This document shows positions 48,133 through 57,694 of a stretch of DNA of 64,000 bases, piece by piece. The notes under the pieces were generated by a model that saw only the letters and a program-made list of their open reading frames with translations, had not been told where the DNA came from and made no database searches. The stretch's first letter is position 1. Each line of letters begins with the position of its first letter. The stretch comes from a virus. The stretch lies in IMG/VR virus record IMGVR_UViG_3300027573_000779, positions 1 through 64,000 of that record, one strand, 5' to 3'. The translations under genes were made by a program, and so were the position numbers.

Positions 48133-49373
48133 GTTATACAACAATAACCAAGTGCCGACTTTGTAAATCAACATCTTTAGATAAAATGTTGGATTTTGGC
48201 GAAGTTCCATTGGCAAATGACTATCCAGAAAAGATAGATTCACCGGTTGAAGCCTATCCCCTTACAGTTTCAAAATGTAAAGGGTGTGGACACGTTCAAC
48301 TAAATGAAACAGTGTCGCCGGAAAGGTTGTTTTCTAATTATACTTATGCCAGTTCAGATTCACCAGCCCTAGTTAAGCATTTTACCGAATATGCAAACAC
48401 GGTAACAAGTAAATTTCGTTTGGGTGATTACTCTCAGATACTAGAATTGGGAATGAATGATGGTGTGCTGCTTGACCAATTTCAGAAGTTGGGACTACTA
48501 CAGCTATTTGGCGTTGACCCCGCTAAAAACATTTGCGAGCTAGCGCAAGAAAAATTAGGGTTTCCAACTAAGATTATAAACGATTTCTTTAATGAGGAAA
48601 CGGCTCTTAAGATGCGAAAACAACATGGGATGTTTGATATTATTTGTGCTAACAACGTCTTTGCTCATGTGGCTGATTTAGATAGTTTTACTAGCGGGGT
48701 GAAAATTTTATTGAGCAAAAATGGGACGTTTATATTTGAAAACGCTTATTTATTTGATACAATAAACAATCTTTATTTGGACCAATTTTATTCAGAACAC
48801 CTACAATATTATGGCATTCTTCCTCTTGTTCAATATTTAGATAAGTTTAAGTTAAAAATCTTTGATATCCAACACGTTAACACTCAAGGAGGTTCTTTTA
48901 GGATATTTGCTTCTCACAAGGACGATACACGAACAGAGCCTATAGTTCAACAATGGATAGACGAAGAGTTGCAGTTTGGTCTCTATAATGAGGACACTTA
49001 TAAAGATTTTAAATTTAGTTTAAATGACCTTCAAGAATCCATGAAAAATACTATGGATTGGATGAAGGAGAACAATTATACTGTTTCTTGTTATGGGTGC
49101 CCTGCAAAATTTGCACTTTTAAGTAAGTTTTTTAACTTTAATCGGGACAATATTCGGTATGTCGTTGACGATTCACCTTTAAAATATGGGAGGTTTTCTC
49201 AGGGTGCGAAAATTCCCATTGTTAATAACCAACATTTTAAAGCCAACCCAACTGATTATACTATCATTTCTACTTGGAATATGGCGGCATCGATTATGGA
49301 ACGAAACCCTAGTTACAACGGGACATGGATAGTTCCTTTACCTGAAATTAAATTTTATGGACCAAAATCCTAA
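48129..49373 (+). CDS. Sugar C-methyltransferase (zinc-binding N-domain), 414 aa
   Basis: N-terminal zinc motif CRLCKS...CKGCGH (Methyltransf_13), central SAM domain LELGMNDGVLLDQF (motif I, about 100-115), C-terminal CYGCPAKFALLS...IVDDSPLKYG-type domain (Methyltransf_14). The three-domain layout is that of NovU/TcaB9-type enzymes that methylate carbon 3 of keto-deoxysugars. Points to a branched deoxysugar product. Confidence 0.88.
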   Translation: MSYTTITKCRLCKSTSLDKMLDFGEVPLANDYPEKIDSPVEAYPLTVSKCKGCGHVQLNETVSPERLFSNYTYASSDSPALVKHFTEYANTVTSKFRLGDYSQILELGMNDGVLLDQFQKLGLLQLFGVDPAKNICELAQEKLGFPTKIINDFFNEETALKMRKQHGMFDIICANNVFAHVADLDSFTSGVKILLSKNGTFIFENAYLFDTINNLYLDQFYSEHLQYYGILPLVQYLDKFKLKIFDIQHVNTQGGSFRIFASHKDDTRTEPIVQQWIDEELQFGLYNEDTYKDFKFSLNDLQESMKNTMDWMKENNYTVSCYGCPAKFALLSKFFNFNRDNIRYVVDDSPLKYGRFSQGAKIPIVNNQHFKANPTDYTIISTWNMAASIMERNPSYNGTWIVPLPEIKFYGPKS

Positions 49374-50277
49374 TATAGCATTTTATATTTTAACTTATAA
49401 TAGACCAAACATTTTAAAGGTTTGTTTAGAAACTCTTTTTACCAATACCAATATTAAATATAACGAGGCTTGGCTAATAGACGATGGTTCGCAACCAGAC
49501 TTGAAGCACGGACTTTTAGATTTTAGTATCGCAAACTCAACCGCCTTTCCTATCAATACTCTTATCCATGGAAGAAATTATGGAATTGGTTTTGGGTTTG
49601 AAAGGATATACAACCTAATGCGTCAAAATGATGACTTGGACATTGGTTGCATTATCGAGTCTGATTACGTATGGCGTAAAAATTGGTTAGAAGACGTAGT
49701 GGCAGTTTTCGAAGCTTCACCTTTAACCGTTGCTATAGCAGGGGTATCACATCCAGATATGGTAGATAAAAATAAAACACACGGCACTTTCCCTGAAATA
49801 ATGAAAGAATGTTTTGGTGAAGATTTGACGGCTAGAGAACATCTTTATAAACCTTTTGATTTAAACACATCTGTTGGCTCCGTTAAAGTTCAAGGAGTAA
49901 GTAACTCTTGTGGTTGTCTGATGATTAATTGGAAGAGATTTAAAGAGGTAATAACTACAGTAGATTATCACTATAAATTTAATTATTGGAAAAGAATGGA
50001 CAGAGCTTTTAATAAAGGAATTGCTCATGATACAAGAGCTAATGCTAGCGACGGTCATATGAGTTCTAATATCACTTATTACGGAGAAAAGTATATACTT
50101 ATGCAGGGTGAAGACATTTCTAAACATTTTCCCATGTTGGATATTTGTGACTATAGTATAAGTCAACATATCTGTGGCGGAGGAGTTAATAGTGGACGTA
50201 TGTCAGAAGGAAACACTTTTATTTTGTCTCCAAACTGGAAAGATGAATATATACAAGTAAACCCAAGAAAAATTTAA
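49357..50277 (+). CDS. GT2-type glycosyltransferase, 306 aa
   Basis: FYILTYNRPNILKVCLETL and AWLIDDGSQPD (about 36-47), then EWDIGCIIESDYVW-like DxD region (IIESDY, about 90-95). GT-A inverting family 2 pattern. Overlaps the methyltransferase gene by 17 nt. Confidence 0.8.
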   Translation: MDQNPNIAFYILTYNRPNILKVCLETLFTNTNIKYNEAWLIDDGSQPDLKHGLLDFSIANSTAFPINTLIHGRNYGIGFGFERIYNLMRQNDDLDIGCIIESDYVWRKNWLEDVVAVFEASPLTVAIAGVSHPDMVDKNKTHGTFPEIMKECFGEDLTAREHLYKPFDLNTSVGSVKVQGVSNSCGCLMINWKRFKEVITTVDYHYKFNYWKRMDRAFNKGIAHDTRANASDGHMSSNITYYGEKYILMQGEDISKHFPMLDICDYSISQHICGGGVNSGRMSEGNTFILSPNWKDEYIQVNPRKI

Positions 50278-50279
50278 AA

Positions 50280-50684
50280 ATGAACCCAATTCTTAATTTT
50301 GGTCCCGCATATCAAGACGATAGGGGAGTAATTCAAATGGTGGTTGAAGACACGAAGTTCTCTAGTGTATCGGTAATTATAAGTGTTGCTGGTTCAAGTA
50401 GGGCACGGCATTGGCACAAGCAGGATTCTCATATTTGTTTTGTTGTTAAGGGAGAGATTGAATATTACGAACGACCAGTAAACTTAAACATTAAACCAGA
50501 AAAACATATTATTAAAGCTGGCCAACTGTTTTATACTGGACCTTATGTAGAACATGAAATGGTTTTTACTCAGGATACCGAATTTTGGTGTTTTAGTAGT
50601 TTGAGTAGAAAAAACGCGGATTACGAACAAGATACTACTAGGTTTTCTTATTCGTTAAAAGAATTGTATGACAAATCTGTTTGA
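50280..50684 (+). CDS. Cupin protein (sugar isomerase/epimerase-like), 134 aa
   Basis: DDRGVIQMVV, RARHWHKQDSHICFVVKGEIEYYE (motif 1), FYTGPYVEHEMVF (motif 2). Resembles single-domain cupins of sugar-nucleotide pathways (RmlC/WxcM-type neighbours). Specific reaction unknown. Confidence 0.72.
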   Translation: MNPILNFGPAYQDDRGVIQMVVEDTKFSSVSVIISVAGSSRARHWHKQDSHICFVVKGEIEYYERPVNLNIKPEKHIIKAGQLFYTGPYVEHEMVFTQDTEFWCFSSLSRKNADYEQDTTRFSYSLKELYDKSV

Positions 50685-51723
50685 ACAAGAAAAAGATGAT
50701 TTTAGGTATATAGCTCAAGAGTTAATTGATTCGGGCGACCTGATTAAACTACTTAACAAAACCGTTTTGCTTGTTGGTGGAAGTGGTTTTTTGGGGACTG
50801 CTTTTAAGAAGCTTCTTCTGTATTGTAACGATGTTTTTGACTTAAATTGTAAAATTATCAGTGTCGATAACTATATTAAAGGAACCGTTGTAGCTAGTAA
50901 TGATATTGAGGCTCCAAACCTCATAAATATTACCCACAACATAATCCTTCCAATAAACAAAAAGATATCAAAATACAAGATAGACTATATTTTGAATTGT
51001 AGTGGAAATGCCGCCCCTAAAAACTATTTGACATACCCATGGGAAACTATTGATGTTTCTGTTATAGGAACACGTAATTTGTTAGACTTGGCTGAGATTT
51101 TAAAAATTCCTATTCTAAACTTTAGTAGCTCCGAAGTCCTAGGAACACCACAAGATAAAGATATTCCTACTTCAGAGGATTGTTTACCTTGTTTTAATTC
51201 GACAAACGATAGAGCGCCCTACGATACAAGCAAGTTGATGATTGAAACAATGTCGTTCTTAGCAAAGAAAGAGGGGGTAGATTGTAAAGTGGTGCGCCCG
51301 TTTAACGTGACTGGTTATTTCCATAAAGAGGATTATAGGGTTCTACCTAACTTTTTTGGGAAAGTTTTAAAAGGAGAACCTCTTCAAATTTACAAACCGG
51401 GGACTCAAACTAGAACTTTTTGTTTCTACTCTGACTTTTTAATTGGAGCTTTTAAGGTTCTTTTAAATGATTGTGACCTTATTTATCATATTGGGAATTC
51501 TGACAATGAAATCTCAATGATAGACCTAGCCAACAAAGTCGCGACTCTTTGTAAACATCCCGAATTGGTTGAGTTAGTTGATACTCCCGAAGTTTATAAA
51601 CATGAGCCTAAGCGCAGATGTCCCAGTATAGAGAAGGCGAGGCACGAACTGAGTTACAACCCCAAGGTTAATCTTGACAAAATGCTAAGTAAAATATATC
51701 ATTGGTGTAGAGAAACTTATTAA
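50668..51723 (+). CDS. NAD-dependent sugar-nucleotide dehydratase/epimerase, 351 aa
   Basis: LLVGGSGFLGTAFKKL (Rossmann), NFSSSEVLG (Ser), APYDTSKLMIE (Tyr-x3-Lys), PFNVTGYF, and KPGTQTRTFCFYSDFLIGAF, as in UDP-glucuronate decarboxylase/dTDP-glucose 4,6-dehydratase-type extended SDRs. 17-nt overlap with the cupin gene. Confidence 0.85.
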   Translation: MTNLFEQEKDDFRYIAQELIDSGDLIKLLNKTVLLVGGSGFLGTAFKKLLLYCNDVFDLNCKIISVDNYIKGTVVASNDIEAPNLINITHNIILPINKKISKYKIDYILNCSGNAAPKNYLTYPWETIDVSVIGTRNLLDLAEILKIPILNFSSSEVLGTPQDKDIPTSEDCLPCFNSTNDRAPYDTSKLMIETMSFLAKKEGVDCKVVRPFNVTGYFHKEDYRVLPNFFGKVLKGEPLQIYKPGTQTRTFCFYSDFLIGAFKVLLNDCDLIYHIGNSDNEISMIDLANKVATLCKHPELVELVDTPEVYKHEPKRRCPSIEKARHELSYNPKVNLDKMLSKIYHWCRETY

Positions 51724-52539
51724 ATGAACTTTGGACTCGTTGGCGTAGGGAAATTCGGCAAGAACTACATCAGGACATTACAACAAATTCCTGAAGCCAA
51801 GTTGATTGCTACAGCTTCAAAAACAGGAACCAACTGGGAGGCTCTTCCAGAAGAACTCAGGCAGGTTCCTCATCATTTAACTTATGGAGCGCTATTAGGT
51901 AATGAGGATATTGATACTATCATTATTGCCACTCACCCCGATTCTCATTTTGAAATTGCTCAACAGGCGCTAAGACTAGGTAAAAATGTAATCTGTGAAA
52001 AGCCCTGTATGTTTACTCCAGAGCAATATAGGGAGATAGTGGATATTTTAATACTTAAAAAAGGAAGCGTCCAATTTGTCACCAACTATATTAACTTGTG
52101 GCATAACTGGAACTATAAGGTTCGTACAAATTTTGGCGCAAAGTTTAGTCTTTGGAAGATTGTAAATGCTGGCAATGGCCCACATAGAGAATATTCTTCA
52201 CTTTGGGACTATGGAAGTCACGTGTTTTCAATAATTTTTCATTATTATCCCGAATTTGAACTAAATTACATAACCAAAACTACACTAAATAATTATTACT
52301 TTTCGGGCAAAGCACATTATAGCTACATCCAAGGAATGTTTGGTAGCGGCGCAGAAGAAAGAGAAAACTCTGTTTCAATCAAGGGAACAGACGAAGATTT
52401 TTATTGGAAAGACGACAGAACCGGAAATCCTCTTAAAAATATGATTGAGGGGGTTATGGAGGGTAAAATCTTATCTAATATTAAACTAAGTTTAAAAATC
52501 TCAAGAACTTTAACTGATTGCGAATTTCAAACAATATGA
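51724..52539 (+). CDS. Gfo/Idh/MocA-family sugar oxidoreductase, 271 aa
   Basis: GLVGVGKFGKNYIRTL (NAD-binding), IATHPDSHFEIAQQAL and CEKPCMFTPEQ (EKP motif, about 91-94). Shorter than most members; C-terminal domain is compact. Likely oxidises or reduces a sugar-nucleotide. Confidence 0.82.
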   Translation: MNFGLVGVGKFGKNYIRTLQQIPEAKLIATASKTGTNWEALPEELRQVPHHLTYGALLGNEDIDTIIIATHPDSHFEIAQQALRLGKNVICEKPCMFTPEQYREIVDILILKKGSVQFVTNYINLWHNWNYKVRTNFGAKFSLWKIVNAGNGPHREYSSLWDYGSHVFSIIFHYYPEFELNYITKTTLNNYYFSGKAHYSYIQGMFGSGAEERENSVSIKGTDEDFYWKDDRTGNPLKNMIEGVMEGKILSNIKLSLKISRTLTDCEFQTI

Positions 52540-52889
52540 AACTTAAAGTAACTGTAGACGCGGCTTATGCATTTGATATGCTGGCAATTGCTCAAATTAA
52601 AGCAGAAAAAATTGATAGCATAGACGCTAATTGGCGGTTTCAAGACCTCGAAAACGAAATAAGACACCAAATTAGTGAAGAACTGTTTTATAAAATAATC
52701 TTATCTAAAGAATATACAGAAGTTTATAACGCTAATTTGATTGTTTGGGAAATGGTCCGCGATTCAAGAGATAATAAGGTTACTGCTCAAGAGGTAGATA
52801 ATGCTAACTATGACAGACACATTAAAAAAATGAGCTTGCAACACAAGTTTTTCAATAGTGAATTAACAGAGGAAAAAAAGCGTGACTAA
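52536..52889 (+). CDS. Hypothetical protein, 117 aa
   Basis: Start set at MKLKVTVDAAYAFDMLAIAQ, which gives a 4-nt overlap with the oxidoreductase gene; the longer frame would overlap by 22 nt. Helical and charged. Known only as a companion in sugar clusters of large phages in my recollection; function unknown. Confidence 0.6.
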   Translation: MKLKVTVDAAYAFDMLAIAQIKAEKIDSIDANWRFQDLENEIRHQISEELFYKIILSKEYTEVYNANLIVWEMVRDSRDNKVTAQEVDNANYDRHIKKMSLQHKFFNSELTEEKKRD

Positions 52890-53673
52890 GGTAATTGGCT
52901 TAATAACAAGGGATTTGCCGGGAATTGGGGACAAACTTGTTGTAAGTTCCTTTCCTGAAAACATTTATAAAAACACAGGTAATAAAGTTATTGATGTAGA
53001 TAATTGCCGAGTTTTTGATTATAATCCCTATGTTTTAAGACAAGCCGAATACGAGGTTGGAATGCGCCATGAAGATATTTGTGCGCTTTTTAATTATAAA
53101 AATGTTACCAAACCCTTTATTTCGTTTCCTGAAAGAGCGGTGTTGGGTCTAGGTCTAGAGAAGGTTTATCTTCGTAATCCTAGACTTTATGCTTATGAAG
53201 ATGCAACTCAAGAGAAAAAAATTTGCCTTCATAGTTCGGGTAGTTCAAAAGATAGACATATTCCACAGGAAGCCATAGCTAACATTTTAGACCGTTATCC
53301 ATATCACGAAATAATACAAATTGGTTACAAGAAAGATATTCCTCTAAGTGAAAAATTTCCAAGGATTATTGATAGGACTTCAGAAAAGTCTGTTGATGCC
53401 GCTTTTTGGGAAACAGCTTATGAAATTGCTACTTGTGAAATTTATATAGGTATTGATTCGGGGTGGGTTCACATGGCAAACGCCTACAACAGAGTGAGAA
53501 AGAAGATTTTTTTAAATTATGGTGAAGACCTTCTGGAAAACTTTGTTCCTAACGTAATGAATCCTAATCCAAGTTTGCCAGTATTTTCAAATCCGTGGTT
53601 TGACTTTAATTGGGAATACTATAATACATTTAAAAGGGATATTGGTGTCACTAGAAGTTATATCCATATATGA
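52882..53673 (+). CDS. GT9-like glycosyltransferase, 263 aa
   Basis: GTG start. GLITRDLPGIGDKLVVSSFP at the N-terminus; ICLHSSGSSKDRHIP (phosphate-loop) and EIYIGIDSGWVHMANA (DSGxxHxA) are heptosyltransferase-like. Predicted GT-B. Confidence 0.7.
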   Translation: MTKVIGLITRDLPGIGDKLVVSSFPENIYKNTGNKVIDVDNCRVFDYNPYVLRQAEYEVGMRHEDICALFNYKNVTKPFISFPERAVLGLGLEKVYLRNPRLYAYEDATQEKKICLHSSGSSKDRHIPQEAIANILDRYPYHEIIQIGYKKDIPLSEKFPRIIDRTSEKSVDAAFWETAYEIATCEIYIGIDSGWVHMANAYNRVRKKIFLNYGEDLLENFVPNVMNPNPSLPVFSNPWFDFNWEYYNTFKRDIGVTRSYIHI

Positions 53674-54500
53674 TTGACTTAGTATTTTTTCTTTCAACAA
53701 AGTCGCGTTACGGGCGAACTAATGATTATAAGGTGACTCTAACCAGTTTTTTTAATTTGGTTCAACCAAGCTTTTTTGCTCAAAGGTTCCTAAATCTTAA
53801 AGTTTTTAAAGATGATGACAAACAAGAAGAAGAAATTAAAAGATTTTTTGGCCAGTTTGATTTTAAGATAAACACTATCTATGACTTACGAAAAGGCACG
53901 GATATTGACCGGGACGCTCAAAGAAACGAACTAATCATAGGAACCATCCTTGATGATATTGCCAGTTTTTTTGTTCAATATGAACCTGTTTTAAACGACC
54001 ATGTATTTTTATTAGAGGACGATTCTCCAGTTGTCTTTAATCCAATTCAATCAGTTTGGCAGCAGTTAAGTCATATGATTGACCATTCTTACCGGAGTTT
54101 AGAAGAGAATGTAAATTTACAATCTATTCATTTTGCGCGGAAATCCCTTTTTGGAAAACCCTCTACCACAGAAGAATGGTTGGCTTATCATAAATTTGAA
54201 GTTGATTCCGATGGTTTAATTAAAAATAACTACTTTTATAACTTTCAGCCTAGGCTATGTAGGACCAGCGATTTGACTAAAGCTTGTTCTTTAATTAGGG
54301 GGCAATGGCATCTTTTCAAACATCATCATCCCGAAGAGGGCTTAAAGGTCGCACTTTTAAACTATAATCCCAATGCTACTTGGTGGGCTTTCAATCCAGA
54401 AGACGCTTATTCTGTCCATTTAGGGGAGGAACCGGCGATTCATAAACAGGTATTAGAAAGTGAACCTGAATTAGCAAAACTGTATGACAGTAACCCTTAA
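53670..54500 (+). CDS. Putative GT-A-fold protein, 276 aa
   Basis: HVFLLEDDSPVVFNP (about 112-126) looks like a DxD site; the fold is probably glycosyltransferase-like but the family is not recognised. Overlaps both neighbours. Confidence 0.5.
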   Translation: MIDLVFFLSTKSRYGRTNDYKVTLTSFFNLVQPSFFAQRFLNLKVFKDDDKQEEEIKRFFGQFDFKINTIYDLRKGTDIDRDAQRNELIIGTILDDIASFFVQYEPVLNDHVFLLEDDSPVVFNPIQSVWQQLSHMIDHSYRSLEENVNLQSIHFARKSLFGKPSTTEEWLAYHKFEVDSDGLIKNNYFYNFQPRLCRTSDLTKACSLIRGQWHLFKHHHPEEGLKVALLNYNPNATWWAFNPEDAYSVHLGEEPAIHKQVLESEPELAKLYDSNP

Positions 54501-55209
54501 TAATAAAGAATACATTTTTAACAATAATTTTCAAGAGTATCGTAATCCTCAATGGGAAATAGATGCTCTAAGAGATGTTTTTAAACCTGTTTTTAGAGAC
54601 GGTTTAGTTTTGGATATTGGAGCCGGATGTGGAGATTCAGCACTTGCCCTATGGTCTTTAGCTCAAGATTCCAAGATTGTTTGTTTTGAACCCAATCTTG
54701 AATGTTTTGGTTATCTTAAATCTAATGTAATTGTTAATGGATTAGAGGAACATTTTGATTATCATAATGTAGCCGCTCATAACGATAATTGTTTTGAGGC
54801 GTTCTTTTTTAATGGGCCAAACGGAGGGATTGTAAGAGGTTATAGCGAGGAAGAAAGAGGGCAAATGTTACATAAATTGCCCGTTTGGTGTGTCAACACT
54901 ACAGAATTCTTAGTTAAAAAATATACTCTTCAAACACTATACGAAAAACTGTCTTTTATTAAGATTGATACAGAAGGACAGGATGCTTTCATTTTAAAGA
55001 ACTTAGAACCATTAATTAAGCTTGCTCAACCCACCGTTTTTATGGAGTGGTGGTTTCACGAAAGCCGCAATAAAGATACATTTGAAGCTATACGTGATAT
55101 TGATTATAATGCTTATAATGCAATAACTTATAATTTAGTTACAGAAGAAGATTTTAAAGATAACAAGTGTCAAGATTTGATATTATTACCTAAGAACAAA
55201 AGTTTATGA
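54484..55209 (+). CDS. FkbM-family methyltransferase, 241 aa
   Basis: VLDIGAGCGDSALALWS (motif I, about 37-53), VCFEPNLECFGYLKSNV, and FIKIDTEGQDAFILKN (the FkbM KIDxEG motif). Typically O-methylates a sugar. Confidence 0.87.
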   Translation: MTVTLNNKEYIFNNNFQEYRNPQWEIDALRDVFKPVFRDGLVLDIGAGCGDSALALWSLAQDSKIVCFEPNLECFGYLKSNVIVNGLEEHFDYHNVAAHNDNCFEAFFFNGPNGGIVRGYSEEERGQMLHKLPVWCVNTTEFLVKKYTLQTLYEKLSFIKIDTEGQDAFILKNLEPLIKLAQPTVFMEWWFHESRNKDTFEAIRDIDYNAYNAITYNLVTEEDFKDNKCQDLILLPKNKSL

Positions 55210-56189
55210 ATATAGCTTATTTAGATTTTAATGATGAATTAGTAGAAAGTTACGTAACTAATTCTAAGGCTGGAGCTTACGGGGGGGGGCGCGTTTTTGC
55301 GTCTATCGCTAAAGAAGCTTTAGATAATTTTTTTATTTTTGCCAATCCAGAATGTTTTAAACATTTAGCTCCCGACGAGAAGAAGAAAAATTGTATTGGC
55401 TTAAATTCCGAACAAAGAGCGCGAATTCGGGCTGGCGAGCCTGTTAAAGATATTATTCCTTTTGCTGAAGAATTTGACCTTTTTGTCCATCATCAAGTTT
55501 GTCATCATGTTAATATTGAAGGACTTAAGGCGAAAGAGTGTTGTTGGGCAGTAGGATACGGAGAGCCTATTCATCCTCAGAACGAACACTTATTACTTTA
55601 TAATAACTTTCAAAGTCCCCAAGTTACAAATCCTGAGACAAAAGTTTATAAAATTGTAATTGGTAAAGAAATTCCTGAGTTCCAAGAATACAATAAAGAG
55701 AATTTTATCTTTCAATGCACCCGACATTGTGAACAATTTAATTCTATTAATGTAGCAATTTTAGCGAAACATTTTGGTGTTCCTGTTTATTTCGCGGGTC
55801 CAATAGGTAGAGATTATCCTTTGCTTCATTATGTCGATAATCAAATGGTTCATTATTTGGGAATCATCTCAGAGGAAACTAAGATAGATTATTTAAAAAG
55901 AGCAAAAATGTCTACTTTTATTCATACTTGGCCCACACCATTTAGCCTTTCTGCAATCGAGGCTTTATCTTATGGTACTCCAATTTTAGCTACTAATGTA
56001 GGATTTTGGCCTAGTTTGGTTAACGGATTGAATGGGGACCACATCGTTAACTTTGCTGAGTTGCCGAGATTTTTTAATAAAGATTATAAACAGTGGGATT
56101 GTTTTGAAAGCGCGTTACCTTATAGTAGCAAAATAATGTTAAATAACTTTACAAATGTATTTGAGGAGATTTTGAATGAAAAAGATTAA
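55206..56189 (+). CDS. GT4-like glycosyltransferase with a G9 tract, 327 aa
   Basis: C-terminal donor site TWPTPFSLSAIEALSYGTPILATN (E-x-L-S-Y-G-T-P, about 247-270) as in GT4. Near the N-terminus (codons about 26-28) lies a run of nine G (55281-55289), a slippage-prone tract that could switch the gene on and off. The tract is in frame here. Confidence 0.72.
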   Translation: MNIAYLDFNDELVESYVTNSKAGAYGGGRVFASIAKEALDNFFIFANPECFKHLAPDEKKKNCIGLNSEQRARIRAGEPVKDIIPFAEEFDLFVHHQVCHHVNIEGLKAKECCWAVGYGEPIHPQNEHLLLYNNFQSPQVTNPETKVYKIVIGKEIPEFQEYNKENFIFQCTRHCEQFNSINVAILAKHFGVPVYFAGPIGRDYPLLHYVDNQMVHYLGIISEETKIDYLKRAKMSTFIHTWPTPFSLSAIEALSYGTPILATNVGFWPSLVNGLNGDHIVNFAELPRFFNKDYKQWDCFESALPYSSKIMLNNFTNVFEEILNEKD

Positions 56190-57192
56190 AGTAGTTGGCG
56201 ACCCAAACAATACCCCTTCTTGTAGCAGCGAGATTATCATCTCAAACCTAAACAAAGGATTAAAAAATCTTGAATTATATGATGAAGACGGTGAATTGGT
56301 TGTTTACGACTGTCTGGCTAACGACCACGGACACAAGACTAATTTCATTATTTGCCCCTATGAAACAGCTATCCCTTTTGTGGTTTTATATAATGCAAAA
56401 AACAGGATTTTAATAGGGGTCTCAAATCAAAATCAAGCCTTTTTTAGTCAGGGGGGCTATCCCAAAGAAAAAACCGATGTGTGTCTTTTAGGAGTAGATA
56501 GTGACCTTTGGCGACCGTTTGATAGACCTCAAAACGACAAATTTACTTTTGGAATGATGTGTGACTCCAACACAAGAGCGGCTTACGACGATTTATTGGC
56601 AGCTTTTTCCGGTATTTTTACTGGAGTGAATGACGTTCGTCTTTTTATTAAAGACAGGTGGGCGACTGAGAAGTTTAAACAGCGGGTTAAAGATATCGCT
56701 AAACGGGACAATTTAGATATTGTTTTAGATGATACTCATATAACTGATAAAGAACAAGAAAGAGTTCTCTATAATAATTTAGATTGCCATATCTTTTTGA
56801 ATCGAAGCTCAACTTTCGCCATGACAGTCGCACAAGGAATGGCTATGCAAAAACCCACTATAGTAATGGATTACAGTGGACCAAGAGATTATTGTAACTC
56901 TTTAAATTCATGTTTAGTCAATTATCGTTTAATGCCGATTGAACAACAAACAATTGATTATCTTCAATTTCTAGGATATAGGAATTATCTTTTGACACCC
57001 AACATGACTTCTTTCCGAACAAATCCCCAATGGGCAATTCCAGACATTTATAATATCAAAGAATGCCTTAAAGAAATTTATCAGAATGCAAACTACAGGT
57101 GTGCAATTGCTTACTATGCTAGAGCAACAGCGGAAGCCATGACATGGACAAAATCAGCAGCTACCCTGTATTCAATTGTAAACAAACATTAA
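56176..57192 (+). CDS. GT4-like glycosyltransferase, 338 aa
   Basis: VCLLGVDSDLWRP (about 105-117) and FLNRSSTFAMTVAQGMAMQKPTIVM (donor site, about 210-235). GT-B without a canonical E-x7-E; still best read as GT4-like. Confidence 0.68.
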   Translation: MKKIKVVGDPNNTPSCSSEIIISNLNKGLKNLELYDEDGELVVYDCLANDHGHKTNFIICPYETAIPFVVLYNAKNRILIGVSNQNQAFFSQGGYPKEKTDVCLLGVDSDLWRPFDRPQNDKFTFGMMCDSNTRAAYDDLLAAFSGIFTGVNDVRLFIKDRWATEKFKQRVKDIAKRDNLDIVLDDTHITDKEQERVLYNNLDCHIFLNRSSTFAMTVAQGMAMQKPTIVMDYSGPRDYCNSLNSCLVNYRLMPIEQQTIDYLQFLGYRNYLLTPNMTSFRTNPQWAIPDIYNIKECLKEIYQNANYRCAIAYYARATAEAMTWTKSAATLYSIVNKH

Positions 57193-57193
57193 A

Positions 57194-57694
57194 ATGTCAC
57201 ACAATTTTAATAGATATACAACCTATAGATATTTTGTGGCCGGACTAGTAAAACAGATGGAACCGGATAATGTTTTAGAAATTGGTCTTGGACATAGCAG
57301 CACCGCAAATGAAATTTTAAAAGTTTTAACAGAATTAAACAAAGGTAAATATTATGCTATTGATACAACCCCTCATCTAGAATATTTAGAAAAATTTAGT
57401 GAAAAGTTTTTTGAGATTGCGACGGGACAATCTTCAATTATTATTTCTAAAAACGATTGGCCTAATTTTGACCTTGTTTTAGTTGATGCGACCCATACTG
57501 AAGAGGCAGTTTATGAAGATACCAAAAATTCAATCCCCAAGTTGAACAAAGAAGGATTATTTGTTTATCATGATGCAAACTCTACGCTAGTAATGAACGG
57601 AATTCAACGCGCCGCTAAAGATTATAACCTTGTAACCTTTTATTTCCCTCAATTTTACACCTCTGTTTCTCGCTATGAAAATTCACATGTTTGA
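57194..57694 (+). CDS. Class I SAM methyltransferase (Methyltransf_24-like), 166 aa
   Basis: DNVLEIGLGHSSTANEIL (motif I, about 28-45), YYAIDTTPHLEYL and FDLVLVDATHTEEAVYED. Small sugar or glycan methyltransferase likely. Confidence 0.72.
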   Translation: MSHNFNRYTTYRYFVAGLVKQMEPDNVLEIGLGHSSTANEILKVLTELNKGKYYAIDTTPHLEYLEKFSEKFFEIATGQSSIIISKNDWPNFDLVLVDATHTEEAVYEDTKNSIPKLNKEGLFVYHDANSTLVMNGIQRAAKDYNLVTFYFPQFYTSVSRYENSHV

